The notes: generated from the letters alone by a model not told the origin. Shown: positions 1 through 11,561, numbered from the stretch's first letter. The stretch is 11,854 nucleotides of DNA from an uncultured Planctomycetaceae bacterium (GCA_903927685.1 CAIYOB010001611.1:1-11854); one strand, 5' to 3'. Translations and numbers: made by a program.

Positions 1-66
1 CGCGGACTGTGGGCTCGCTGCACTCGACCACAGCCACCCAGGCTATCCTGAGTCGTTAACCTCGTG

Positions 67-85
67 CCGGGCGGACACTGCCCGG
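67..85 (+). terminator. GC-rich hairpin in the metH leader
   Basis: CCGGGC (67-72) and GCCCGG (80-85) form a perfect 6-bp stem with a 7-base loop. No clear T-run follows; the next bases are CCGCTAGAATTATC. It could end transcription of a gene left of the window or be part of the metH leader RNA. A TAGAAT at 91-96 resembles a -10 box, but I see no good -35 box upstream. I do not recognise a cobalamin, SAM or SAH riboswitch here. The role is inference; only the inverted repeat is seen. Confidence 0.3.
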
Positions 86-156
86 GCCGCTAGAATTATC
101 CGGCTGCATTTGCGATGCTATTGGTTTCTCCTGCTGAACCCTAGAGACGCTGGTTG

Positions 157-3858
<3,702 letters not shown>

Positions 3859-3878
3859 GGCTCACGAGGGGCAAGTCA

Positions 3879-3896
3879 ACGGACGTCAACGTCCGT
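3879..3896 (+). terminator. Inverted repeat 20 bases after metH
   Basis: ACGGACGT (3879-3886) and ACGTCCGT (3889-3896) are perfect reverse complements separated by CA, so about six base pairs could form around a six-base loop. It starts 20 bases after the metH stop, where a terminator would be expected, but no T-tract follows (CACGGGCC), so it is not a textbook intrinsic terminator. The sequence also contains two direct copies of GTCAACG. It may stabilise the 3' end of the mRNA, bind a protein, or be chance in GC-rich DNA. Confidence 0.3.
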
Positions 3897-4160
3897 CACG
3901 GGCCGGATAGAGGCTCCCGACGCCGGGACCGGGCTGCGTGAATTCTGGATGAATTTGACCCGTCGAACGTTGACCGCCGCCTCCCAATCGGAAGAATAAG
4001 AGGGCGCAGCCGGGCGACTGTCGGAGCCTCGTGGCGGCTCGGCGGGAGCACAAAGTTCGGCGACTGATCGCGACGCAGACTTGGCCGCCGTTCGTCAGCG
4101 CCGTGGGGAATCGGCTCGCACCAAACTCTCGGACCCTATGTTCGGTTCTTTTTCTGACAC

Positions 4161-4166
4161 GAGGAG
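4161..4166 (+). promoter_or_regulatory. Strong Shine-Dalgarno for the secreted-protein gene
   Basis: GAGGAG lies six bases before the ATG at 4173. It is the best ribosome-binding site in the window. It fixes the start of the secreted protein and argues against the overlapping frame that opens at 4031. Confidence 0.75.
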
Positions 4167-4172
4167 TCAGGC

Positions 4173-5048
4173 ATGTGTGGCAAGAGTATCGGAGTGATGT
4201 TGGTTCTATTGAGTTCATCCCTGCCGCGACTGATGGCCGCGGAATGGACGCATCCGCTGAAGAACGGGGAACGGGAGTGCTGGGTGGTGAAATACCACGA
4301 GGACTACCAGCATCCTGGGGCCGGAGCGAACGCGTTCAAAGCTCTTCAGTGCCAAGTCGTCTGGCCGGCGAATCCGCCGGCTCCTCCGGCGAGGATTCCC
4401 GTCACGCTTCGGATCTCGAAGTACGAGAGGGTCCAAAAGCTCGATCCGAATGATGAGAGGACGTGGTACTACCTGGCTACGTCCTGGACGGGAGGAAATC
4501 GACCGGAGGATTACGTGTTGACGGTGACGGGCCACGTCGACAATCTCTTGGACAACCCGAGGGGCAATGGCAAAAAGCAGAAGCGGCCTTTGCATGTCGA
4601 CGCCGCCGGGGATTACATGGTCGGCGGCGACAAGCACACGGTGAACATCTATGGCGTAGTCTTCTCGAATCGCACACATTCCGGCGGTGGGAACAAGAAG
4701 GACTACTGGCGGGTCGACTTGCGATTGACGGACCGGACGGTGCCCAAGAATCCGGGTGAGGGCGAGGCAACCAGTGGCGACGTCGAGCAAGCGGGTCCGT
4801 GTCAGGGCGTGCAGGCAGGAAGACAACCAAGCCGGTTGATAGCGACCCCTGCGATGGGCCCGTGTCGGATGATATCATGGAAGAGTCCGCATACTACCCA
4901 CCGCAGGAGGAGCCAGGCGCGACGCCCGACTACTCGCTGCCGTACGACGGAGCCTGGTAGCGAGTCCTCGCCGCTCCATGCACGCGACGTGTGTGGTGAC
5001 TACTCGCCCCGGCCGGGATTGTACGCAGGCCGAAACCCGAGCGTGTAG
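4173..5048 (+). CDS. Secreted protein of unknown function with a probable frameshifted C-terminus
   Basis: I do not recognise a family. The start is fixed by GAGGAG six bases upstream. The N-terminus has a lysine (K4), a hydrophobic stretch (residues 6-22) and a plausible signal-peptidase site after MAA (about residue 23), so export is likely. Residues 24-195 look like a compact, mostly beta soluble domain: about 170 residues, two cysteines (C36, C60), many aromatic residues, and alternating hydrophobic strands such as YVLTVTGHV and HTVNIYGVVF. No catalytic motif stands out. After about residue 200 the frame as sequenced becomes Arg/Ser/Thr/Pro-rich and runs to a stop at 5046-5048, overlapping the convergent gene by 49 bases. 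The -1 frame over the same DNA instead reads as an acidic tail ending at 4960, which removes the overlap. I therefore infer a one-base loss, a sequencing error or recoding between about 4760 and 4820. The residue 1-195 part is well supported; the printed tail is not. Confidence 0.75.
   Translation: MCGKSIGVMLVLLSSSLPRLMAAEWTHPLKNGERECWVVKYHEDYQHPGAGANAFKALQCQVVWPANPPAPPARIPVTLRISKYERVQKLDPNDERTWYYLATSWTGGNRPEDYVLTVTGHVDNLLDNPRGNGKKQKRPLHVDAAGDYMVGGDKHTVNIYGVVFSNRTHSGGGNKKDYWRVDLRLTDRTVPKNPGEGEATSGDVEQAGPCQGVQAGRQPSRLIATPAMGPCRMISWKSPHTTHRRRSQARRPTTRCRTTEPGSESSPLHARDVCGDYSPRPGLYAGRNPSV
4820..4960 (+). other. Likely true C-terminal tail of the secreted protein, in the -1 frame
   Basis: Read in the frame -1 relative to the upstream gene, these bases give 46 codons starting KTTKPVDSDPCDG and ending DYSLPYDGAW before TAG at 4958-4960. 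The tail is acidic and rich in Tyr and Pro, and its third codon positions are mostly G or C, as in real genes nearby. The -1 frame is closed by a TGA at 4757-4759, so a switch from the main frame must fall after that. No classic slippery heptamer is evident near GGAAGAC (4818-4824). Deletion or base-call error is therefore more likely than programmed frameshifting. This is inference from composition. Confidence 0.55.
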
Positions 5049-8000
5049 CGATTGTTTAGTGGGCCGCTCTGCTGACGGTCCCCGGAGCGGAGTTCTTGCG
5101 ACGGAGACTCGAAGTGCCCGCCGCGGACCACGCGAAGATCCACTCCGCCGGAGAAGCGGCTGGGGATGGCTTGGGCGTCGACCCAGGGGGAGCCGGACTG
5201 AACATAGTAGGCTTCCGAGGTATCGTGACACCACTCGTTGACATTTCCCAGCATGTCAAAAAAACCGAAAGCGTTGGGGGCGAGCCGTCCTACGGGATGG
5301 GTTTGCCCCTTGGCGTTGGTCCGGATCCAAGCGGTGTGAACGAGCAGGTTCGCGTCGTTGCCGAAGTGGCAGGCAAAAGGCGAACCGCCTCGGGCCGCGT
5401 ATTCCCATTGGACTTCCAGTGGCAGATGGTACCCGCGCCGGCGGAGGATCTCCGTTCGGGGCGTGAGATTGGGCTTGTCCGACAGAATTCCAGGATAGCA
5501 GGCATCTTCGTCGGGGATTCCCGCCTGAAGGCTCAGCCACTGGCAGAATCTCGCCGCATCCCGCCAAGTCACTTTCGTCCGTGGGCACTCCTTGGCGGGA
5601 GCGAATCGATCGGTTCTGAATTGCCCCTCGTCGTATAGGGGCTTCACGACCGGGTCGGCCAGGAACAAGTCGAATTGGGCACCCGTGACCTCCGTCGCCG
5701 ACAAGAAATACGGTTCCAAATTGGTGGCCGGTTGCTGCATTTCGGAACGAACTTCCAGGGCGCGGTCTTGCTCCCAGCTGGGCGTCCCGCGAAGAAAAGT
5801 GCGGGAGGGATCTACGCGGAGCATGACGAGGCCGACCGTGCGGTTCCGAAACCAGCGAGGCAGGGGCTGCGACTTGGGCTCCGCGGGCCCGGCCGCCGGG
5901 CCTGAGGCGGCGCCTTGCCGAGCCATCGTTCCGCTGGTGCTGCTGCGGCCTCGCCAACAGGCAAGACACCACTCGGCTGCAGAACGCAGGCCGGGAGCGG
6001 TATTGCCGTTTTCGCTGTACGCTTGCGCTAGGCTAAGGAGCTCCGGCGAGAGTTCAGTCCCGGCATAGTGCCCCAGTGTCAGCAACAAGCCCTGTCGCTT
6101 CTGCTCCGGCACCAGGGGCAGGCAAGCCGCAACGGAAGACGCAGGCACTCCTGCGGCCTTCGCCCGTGTCTGAGTCTGCCAGGAGGCTTCCAGATGCCAC
6201 GTCGGGAGTTGGGCCAGCCACGGCCGTGTCCGGTCTTGGTGCGGCGGCTCGCCCGCCAGAACCTGTGTCAGGCGATCCGAGTTACCCAACTGGGCCAACG
6301 CCAAGGCAAGGTTGGACTGCTGCCTCGCTTGTCGGGAGACCTGTGTTGTGGGCGGAACGGGGTGCGACCACGCGGACATGGCCCGCGCAGGTGCCCGTCC
6401 TTGCGCGGACGAAACGCTCAAAGCAACCGGAACGAAGCCACTTGTCAAGAGCCGGACGGCAGCCGGCTGATGCTCGGCGGCTGACTTGTCCAACAGGAAG
6501 CCAAGTTCCGACCGGCTTGCCTGCCAGACGCAGCAAGTCCGACGATCCAGGTTCAGTTCGCGCAGGAGTGCCTGAAACTCAGCAGTGTCTCGCAAGGGAT
6601 CGAAGTCCGGACTGTCGGTGAGGTCCTCGCGGAGAAGTGTGCCGAACTGAGCCGACCGCAGGCGATCTCGAAACGCGGGTGTCGAGGGCACGGGATGCGG
6701 GTAGACGCTTCGCCAGCGGGCGACAGAGTCTAAGACCGCTGCGGCGGCTTGGCCGGGAGCGTCTCTTCGTTGGGCGGTGGCCCACAGGGCTTCCGCCCAG
6801 GCGGCCTTGAGTTGCGCCTCGCCATTTTCCGGTTGCTCGCGGGCCGCGGTGGTTATCACTGCCAATGCCGCCTGAGCCGTTTGCAGGTCATGTTGGAGCA
6901 GGGCTAGACGCAGGCGGAGCAGGGCGAGGGCCAGGTTGCCTTCGTCGGGGAGTTCCGTGCGCAACTGCGCGAGGGTCTTGGCGAGTTCGTCGGCGGCCTG
7001 CCGTCGCGAGAGGATCAGGCATTGCACCTCGAGCGTCTGGCTGCGCAGCCTGCCGGTCTGCTGGAGCGGGTTCTCTTTGGCCACCGCGGCTAAGGTCTGC
7101 TCGGTCACCTGCGGAAGTTCGCGTTCCGCAGCCGCGACGTCACCCTGGGCCAGGAAGGACAGCGCCAGCCGGAGTTGCCCGGTCACTCTTTCCCAATTCG
7201 ACTTGGCACTGCGCAAGTCACGCAGGGCCTCGAAACGAGCGCTGTAAGCATCCCAAGTCTGCGGATGCCGCAGATCCGGTTCCTGGATGCGCACGTCGGT
7301 CTGCACCATGCCCGGATAGAACGAGCCGGAAACTCGAAGCGGGTCGACACGAATCCAGCTGGTCGGCTCGAACTCGTCCGGAGCCCGTGTCGCCAGGGCA
7401 GTACAGAGTGGCCCACGTTCCAGGTCGTCGCGGATCGCAAATCTCTCCGTTTGATAGGATTCCCGCTGCCATTTCTCGACCAATTCGCGATGCTGATCAT
7501 AGGGGATGTCCGCATAGAATCGCACCGCGGGCTTGTCGGGAGCCAAGATCCACAGCCCCGACCAGCGGGGCGAGAGCACCTCGGCCCCGATGGCGGGGTC
7601 TTCTGCCGTTTCCGCAGCTGGGCCGAACGGCCCGTCAAACGAAAAGTCTACCAGGCGAAATCCAGCCTTCTCACGCCGCGTAATGTCCGCCTCCAACTCC
7701 GCTTTCGATACGTCCAGAACGTATGCCCATTGCGCCCCGTCTCTGACCCACGTCACGGCGATTTGCCGGTCGTTCAGGCTGGCCGCGTAGGGTCGGGCAC
7801 AGAGAGGACGGTACCCGGCTAGGCTCATCTTCTCGGCCACCTGGCCGAATTCTGCCAGTGGCAAGGCGAGCACCAGGGCCGCATGATCCGCGACAGCGCC
7901 CTGGGAGCCCTCGATCCGGCGGATGATCTCGGCCGGCACCGGGGGGAACTTGTCGTGTTGCGGAAGCGGTAGCGTTTCTCCGGCAACGAAGCTCGCCTCC

Positions 8001-11000
8001 AGCCGTTCAACCACCGCGTCCTTCTCGTGCCGTTGCAGCGTATCCATTAGTCGGCAGAACTCAGCGGGTTGGGCGACCTCGAGGGCGTCGATCAGGCAAG
8101 CGATGTCGTCGGCCGCAAGCTCGAGGAGAAGTTCCAGTGTTTGTTGTCGTTTCTCCGGCGTCGCGTCCACCGCGTTCTCCGGACTCACCGTCCCCGACTC
8201 GCTTGCGGCAGCATTGTCCGCAGCACGCCGAAACCGCGTCAGGAGCGGGGCCGCCAAACGTGGGCCCACGGGACGCAGGAGCTTGGCCCAGTCGAACGAC
8301 TCGCGGGAGGGCACGGCCACCAACGCGTCAGTCAGCGGCGTGGCCACCGCTTCCCACGCCTCGGCCTGTGGATCCAGGATTGCCAAGCCGCTGGCGGCCG
8401 CCAGCGCGCGGCCGTCCGGCTTCTGCAGGAGTCGCCACAACGGCTTGGCGTCCGCCTGTTTCCGGGCGGGCGGCAGGTCGGCCACGACGGAACCCTCGAA
8501 CACCGGCAACAATTGGCCCGCCTCGTCGGCCGACAACTCCGGCAAGCGGTCGATCAGCCAGCGGCGAGCGGTGTCGCCCAGCGGAGTAAAGTGGCTCGCC
8601 TGAGCCAGCGCCAGTGCCAGGTTGCGGCGCTGGCGAAAGCCTGACGAATTCGGATCGTCACTGTTGCCTTGCGTGGCGGATTCCTGGTACGCACGTTCCA
8701 GCTCGGGCAGCACATACCGACGATCCGCGGCGATGTCCGCGAGGACGACCGGAAGTTGCCGCAGTTCCGCGCCCGTGACGCGATTGACGCGTTCGGCCGT
8801 CTGCTGCTCGCGCCCCCATTGGCGGGCAGCTGCGAATGCCCAGCCGATGCCCGTCGCCAACAGCAGCACGGCCACCGCCCAGCCAGCCAGTCGCTTGCCG
8901 TGATGCCACTGGGCTCGCGCCATGACGCGTTGTTCGGACTCGGACCGGTCGGCCTGCCCGGTCAGCGCCGCGATTCGGGCGTACTCGGCCAGGTTCGGCA
9001 AATGGCGAGTTTCCGGCTGCGCGGCATACGCCTCGGCGCGTTCCCTCAACAGCAACCGCGCCCGCCCGGCCGCCGTCGCCCGCTCGTTCCGTGTCAGCCA
9101 GGCGCGCAGCGCCGGGACGAGGTAGTCGTGGGCCAACTGATAGCTGACCTCGCGGTCTTGCGAACCGGAGTCGCTCGCCGGCCGATCCTCGAACTCGGGC
9201 CCCCGCATGCCGCGCAGCGTGATCAGCCGCAGGTCGTGATCCAAGACGCCGAGCAAGTCATCCAGGGTTCCCTCGTCCGTCTCGGGGAGAAATCGGGCCA
9301 GCAACTCGCTGCGGCCGCGGGCCGGGCCGCGGAGCACGGCCTCGCCCTCGGGAAGAAGGAAGTCGAGGAGGCCGCTAACCAGTCGGGGATGGGCTCGGAG
9401 CAGGGGATGCGCCGTGACGCCCTGCAGTTTCTCCGCCAGAAACGCCACGCCCAGACCGCGCAGCCCGCCCGCGGCCCGCAGCGTGGCCGTCGTCCAAGGC
9501 TTTTCTTTCAGCATGCTCACGACCAGCGCGATCCGCACCGGCAGCAGCGGCCCCTCGGCGGCCAGGTCGCGGACTACCTCTTGCACGAAGCGCTGGGATT
9601 CCGTGGTCGGAGGATCCGCCAAGATTCCCAAGGCCCGGCCGAACGTCGCCACGACATGGGCTGCATGCCGTTCGCCGAACAACTCCTGGGCGGCGAAATT
9701 CCAGTCTTGGCGCAGTGGTTCTTCCAACTGCTGCATCAATTGTGTGACGGCGAGAGTAAAGTCATCGCGGACCAGCAGCAACGCCTGGACCGTCGTCCCG
9801 TCGCACTGCCGCAACGCGTCGACCAGGGGCGCTGGCTGCTGGGGGTCGTGGCGGCCCAACCACTGCTCAAACTGATCCAGGACCAACAGCAGTTTGCGGC
9901 CGCCCGGCAAACCGCCTTGCCGCCGGACTCGTTGCAGGGCGTCCGCCAGGGTGTCGTCCGGCGGCAAATCGGGCAGGTCATGTCGCAGCCGCCGGAGCAC
10001 TTGCTGCTCCACGTCCTGCTGCCTGGTTTCGACGACGCAGCTGCGAATTCGAGGGTCGAGCCGTGGGATCAGGCCGGCGCGGATCAACGAGGATTTGCCG
10101 CTCCCGCTGGGGCCGAGCAGGACGCCGACGCGGAACGTCCCCTCGTCACTGGCCGCTTCGATGCGTGCCTTCCAGAAGCGGATGGAATCCGGCAAGCCCT
10201 CGCGGTCCCGAGGCCCCGGCAAGAGCTGGAAGAAGAAGTCCTTGTCACCCTGGTCAAACGACAACAGCCCCTTGAACACGACTTCGCTCACGGACGTCGT
10301 GGGCACCGCCGCCGGGACGACATCGGACTGCCAGCGGGCCAGGTCCTCCGCCATGGCGCCCGCCGAGGCAAAGCGTTCCCGGGCCTGTTTCGCCAGCGCC
10401 TTTAAGCAGATTCGTTCCACCTCCGCCGGAATGGAAGGGTCGAGTTCCCGCGGCGGCCGCGGCGGGACGTGGCAAATCTGACCGGCGAGGTCGCCCGCCG
10501 CCGTGGAATAGGGACGCGCGCCGGTCAACAGTTCATACAGCACGACCCCCAAGCCGTGGACGTCCGTCGGCGGCGTGACCCGATGGCCCTCGCCGCGGAC
10601 CTGCTCAGGACTCATATAGGGCCGCGTCCCGGCAATCTTGTTCTTTTCCGATCGGTCGTACTCACGAACCGCCAGCCCAAAGTCCAACAGGACCGGGGTG
10701 CCATCCTGACGCAGCATGATATTGGCGGGCTTGACGTCACGGTGGACGATGCCACGCGCGTGCGCCTGCTGCAAGGCTTCCGCAACTTGTCGGACGATCT
10801 GCACGGCATCGACGAGGCCCAGTCGCGACCCCGTGATCGCCTTCGCCAGGTCGCGTCCCGGGATGAACTCCGAGACGATATAGGCATAACCGTCCCCAGG
10901 CCGCTCGACGTCGTACACGGCGACCAGGCCCGGGTGGTGCAAACCGGCCAGAATCTGAGCTTCGACCAGCAGACGTTCCAGGGAGGCGGCGTCGTCCGGC

Positions 11001-11317
11001 AGGGGAATCCGCTTGATGGCGCGAGGTTGCTCCAAGTCGAGATGCCACGCTCGGAAGACGACCCCGAAGCCGCCCTTCCCCAATTGCTCCTCGAATCGGT
11101 ACTTGGCCGCGAGGCCCGGCGGCGTCGGCACGGCCGGCTGTGGCAGGGTCTCGGTACTCGCCGCAGAATCCGGCGAACTCGCCACCCACGATCCATTCGA
11201 AGTGGGGGTATACGGCTTGGTTGGTGCCCGTGTGGAATCCCCCGTTGGATCCTGGCGTTCGTCGGCGTGGGAATTGCTCGACAGGGAACCCGCGAGCGAT
11301 GGTCTGGGGTCGGGCAT
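5000..11317 (-). CDS. Membrane Ser/Thr protein kinase - STAND ATPase - repeat - FGE-like fusion protein
   Basis: About 2,105 residues. Residues 1-70: Ser/Thr/Pro-rich linker. Kinase, about 74-333: glycine loop GKGGFG, K102, E119, HRD D194, N199, DFG D212, SPE; all catalytic residues are present, so it should be active. STAND-type (nSTAND1-like) ATPase, about 345-745: Walker A GPSGSGKS (402-409), Walker B LLLVLDQFE (D481), LLLVRDD (R517), closing YQLAHDYLVPAL. Membrane helix, about 810-830 (DNA about 8828-8890). HEAT-like segment from about 895; GYRP...W beta repeats, about 1165-1300; TPR-like helices, about 1370-1590, ending DPLRDTAEFQALLREL; a second beta/HEAT-like unit, about 1620-1790. FGE-sulfatase/SUMF1-like domain, about 1823-2103: EVTGAQF, LEVQWEYAARGG, GNVNEWC, VVRGGH, LGFRPA. 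Positions that hold the copper-binding cysteine pair in true FGEs are Ser2071 and Leu2076, so FGE catalysis is unlikely. Likely topology: kinase and ATPase inside, repeats and FGE-like domain outside. Start: ATG 11317, with GGAG nine bases upstream; an in-frame TTG at 11323 lies too close to that site. The substrate is unknown. Confidence 0.95.
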   Translation of the reverse strand: MPDPRPSLAGSLSSNSHADERQDPTGDSTRAPTKPYTPTSNGSWVASSPDSAASTETLPQPAVPTPPGLAAKYRFEEQLGKGGFGVVFRAWHLDLEQPRAIKRIPLPDDAASLERLLVEAQILAGLHHPGLVAVYDVERPGDGYAYIVSEFIPGRDLAKAITGSRLGLVDAVQIVRQVAEALQQAHARGIVHRDVKPANIMLRQDGTPVLLDFGLAVREYDRSEKNKIAGTRPYMSPEQVRGEGHRVTPPTDVHGLGVVLYELLTGARPYSTAAGDLAGQICHVPPRPPRELDPSIPAEVERICLKALAKQARERFASAGAMAEDLARWQSDVVPAAVPTTSVSEVVFKGLLSFDQGDKDFFFQLLPGPRDREGLPDSIRFWKARIEAASDEGTFRVGVLLGPSGSGKSSLIRAGLIPRLDPRIRSCVVETRQQDVEQQVLRRLRHDLPDLPPDDTLADALQRVRRQGGLPGGRKLLLVLDQFEQWLGRHDPQQPAPLVDALRQCDGTTVQALLLVRDDFTLAVTQLMQQLEEPLRQDWNFAAQELFGERHAAHVVATFGRALGILADPPTTESQRFVQEVVRDLAAEGPLLPVRIALVVSMLKEKPWTTATLRAAGGLRGLGVAFLAEKLQGVTAHPLLRAHPRLVSGLLDFLLPEGEAVLRGPARGRSELLARFLPETDEGTLDDLLGVLDHDLRLITLRGMRGPEFEDRPASDSGSQDREVSYQLAHDYLVPALRAWLTRNERATAAGRARLLLRERAEAYAAQPETRHLPNLAEYARIAALTGQADRSESEQRVMARAQWHHGKRLAGWAVAVLLLATGIGWAFAAARQWGREQQTAERVNRVTGAELRQLPVVLADIAADRRYVLPELERAYQESATQGNSDDPNSSGFRQRRNLALALAQASHFTPLGDTARRWLIDRLPELSADEAGQLLPVFEGSVVADLPPARKQADAKPLWRLLQKPDGRALAAASGLAILDPQAEAWEAVATPLTDALVAVPSRESFDWAKLLRPVGPRLAAPLLTRFRRAADNAAASESGTVSPENAVDATPEKRQQTLELLLELAADDIACLIDALEVAQPAEFCRLMDTLQRHEKDAVVERLEASFVAGETLPLPQHDKFPPVPAEIIRRIEGSQGAVADHAALVLALPLAEFGQVAEKMSLAGYRPLCARPYAASLNDRQIAVTWVRDGAQWAYVLDVSKAELEADITRREKAGFRLVDFSFDGPFGPAAETAEDPAIGAEVLSPRWSGLWILAPDKPAVRFYADIPYDQHRELVEKWQRESYQTERFAIRDDLERGPLCTALATRAPDEFEPTSWIRVDPLRVSGSFYPGMVQTDVRIQEPDLRHPQTWDAYSARFEALRDLRSAKSNWERVTGQLRLALSFLAQGDVAAAERELPQVTEQTLAAVAKENPLQQTGRLRSQTLEVQCLILSRRQAADELAKTLAQLRTELPDEGNLALALLRLRLALLQHDLQTAQAALAVITTAAREQPENGEAQLKAAWAEALWATAQRRDAPGQAAAAVLDSVARWRSVYPHPVPSTPAFRDRLRSAQFGTLLREDLTDSPDFDPLRDTAEFQALLRELNLDRRTCCVWQASRSELGFLLDKSAAEHQPAAVRLLTSGFVPVALSVSSAQGRAPARAMSAWSHPVPPTTQVSRQARQQSNLALALAQLGNSDRLTQVLAGEPPHQDRTRPWLAQLPTWHLEASWQTQTRAKAAGVPASSVAACLPLVPEQKRQGLLLTLGHYAGTELSPELLSLAQAYSENGNTAPGLRSAAEWCLACWRGRSSTSGTMARQGAASGPAAGPAEPKSQPLPRWFRNRTVGLVMLRVDPSRTFLRGTPSWEQDRALEVRSEMQQPATNLEPYFLSATEVTGAQFDLFLADPVVKPLYDEGQFRTDRFAPAKECPRTKVTWRDAARFCQWLSLQAGIPDEDACYPGILSDKPNLTPRTEILRRRGYHLPLEVQWEYAARGGSPFACHFGNDANLLVHTAWIRTNAKGQTHPVGRLAPNAFGFFDMLGNVNEWCHDTSEAYYVQSGSPWVDAQAIPSRFSGGVDLRVVRGGHFESPSQELRSGDRQQSGPLNNRYTLGFRPAYNPGRGE

Positions 11318-11326
11318 CGACAAGGG

Positions 11327-11330
11327 CTCC
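11327..11330 (-). promoter_or_regulatory. Shine-Dalgarno that decides the start of the kinase fusion gene
   Basis: On the minus strand GGAG sits nine bases before the ATG at 11317-11315 and only three bases before the in-frame TTG at 11323-11321. The spacing favours the ATG. The frame is closed upstream by a TGA at 11350-11348, so no much longer N-terminus is possible. Confidence 0.5.
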
Positions 11331-11405
11331 GAGAAGGGCAGCCGTCGTCAACATGCAACCGCTGTGGTTCCGCGACGGCAGTAGCTGGACAAGCCAAGGT
11401 AACTC

Positions 11406-11425
11406 GCCCGGCAAGGCCCGGCAAG
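11406..11425. repeat. Perfect 10-bp tandem duplication
   Basis: GCCCGGCAAG occurs twice with no spacer (11406-11415, 11416-11425) in the divergent intergenic region. It is one of several short tandem copies there. Either replication slippage or paired protein-binding sites one helical turn apart could explain it. Confidence 0.85.
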
Positions 11426-11468
11426 AGGCCGAAACGACAGGCCGACACACAGGCCGACACACCGACAG
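11426..11468. repeat. 12-bp tandem repeat with flanking partial copies
   Basis: ACAGGCCGACAC is perfectly duplicated at 11437-11448 and 11449-11460. A partial copy follows (ACCGACAG, 11461-11468), and a related AGGCCGA lies upstream at 11426-11432. The AGGCCGA core thus appears three times at spacings of 13 and 12 bases. This is compatible with repeated operator sites or a small minisatellite. Confidence 0.8.
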
Positions 11469-11539
11469 ATCCGTGGGAAGATCCGGGGCATCGGTCCGCT
11501 TGATCCGGCAGCGTCGCCTCCAGGCAATCAGGCGGCGCT

Positions 11540-11561
11540 CCGGATTCCCGCCGGATTCCCG
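11540..11561. repeat. Perfect 11-bp tandem duplication
   Basis: CCGGATTCCCG occurs at 11540-11550 and again at 11551-11561 with no spacer, followed by CCGCC. It lies about 100 bases before the small + strand gene at 11661. Confidence 0.85.

Larger units (their letters stand above)
3859..4172. other. Non-coding gap between metH and the secreted-protein gene
   Basis: Apart from the inverted repeat at 3879-3896, I see no convincing gene in these 314 bases. A 16-codon ATG frame at 3949-3999 lacks a good ribosome-binding site. The longer frames crossing the gap on both strands read as Arg/Ser/Pro-rich shadows. A CTATGTT at 4137-4143 resembles a weak -10 box for the downstream gene, and a pyrimidine-rich run (4145-4154) precedes its Shine-Dalgarno. 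No -35 partner is clear. Confidence 0.5.

Noticed and set aside
8..50. Possible SAH riboswitch upstream of metH (CGCTGCAC ... CCCAGGCT)
   Set aside because: The flanking arms that should pair (CGAG-type with CTCG-type) and the later pseudoknot partner are not present.
3949..3999. 16-codon frame beginning MNLTRRTLTAA, Tat-signal-like
   Set aside because: Too short, with no clear Shine-Dalgarno and a stop right after the would-be signal.
4031..4453. Overlapping 140-residue + strand frame
   Set aside because: It overlaps the secreted-protein gene in another frame and lacks a ribosome-binding site, whereas the ATG at 4173 has a strong one.
5000..5260. FGE-like C-terminus as a variable region of a diversity-generating retroelement
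   Set aside because: No reverse transcriptase and no adenine-rich template copy of this region are seen in the window.
8604..8634. 9-bp perfect inverted repeat (GCCAGCGCC / GGCGCTGGC)
   Set aside because: It lies inside the kinase fusion gene over an Ala/Leu/Arg-rich coding stretch; most likely a codon-composition coincidence.
11406..11468. CRISPR-like array
   Set aside because: The units are 10-12 bp, adjacent, with no spacers, and no cas genes are present.
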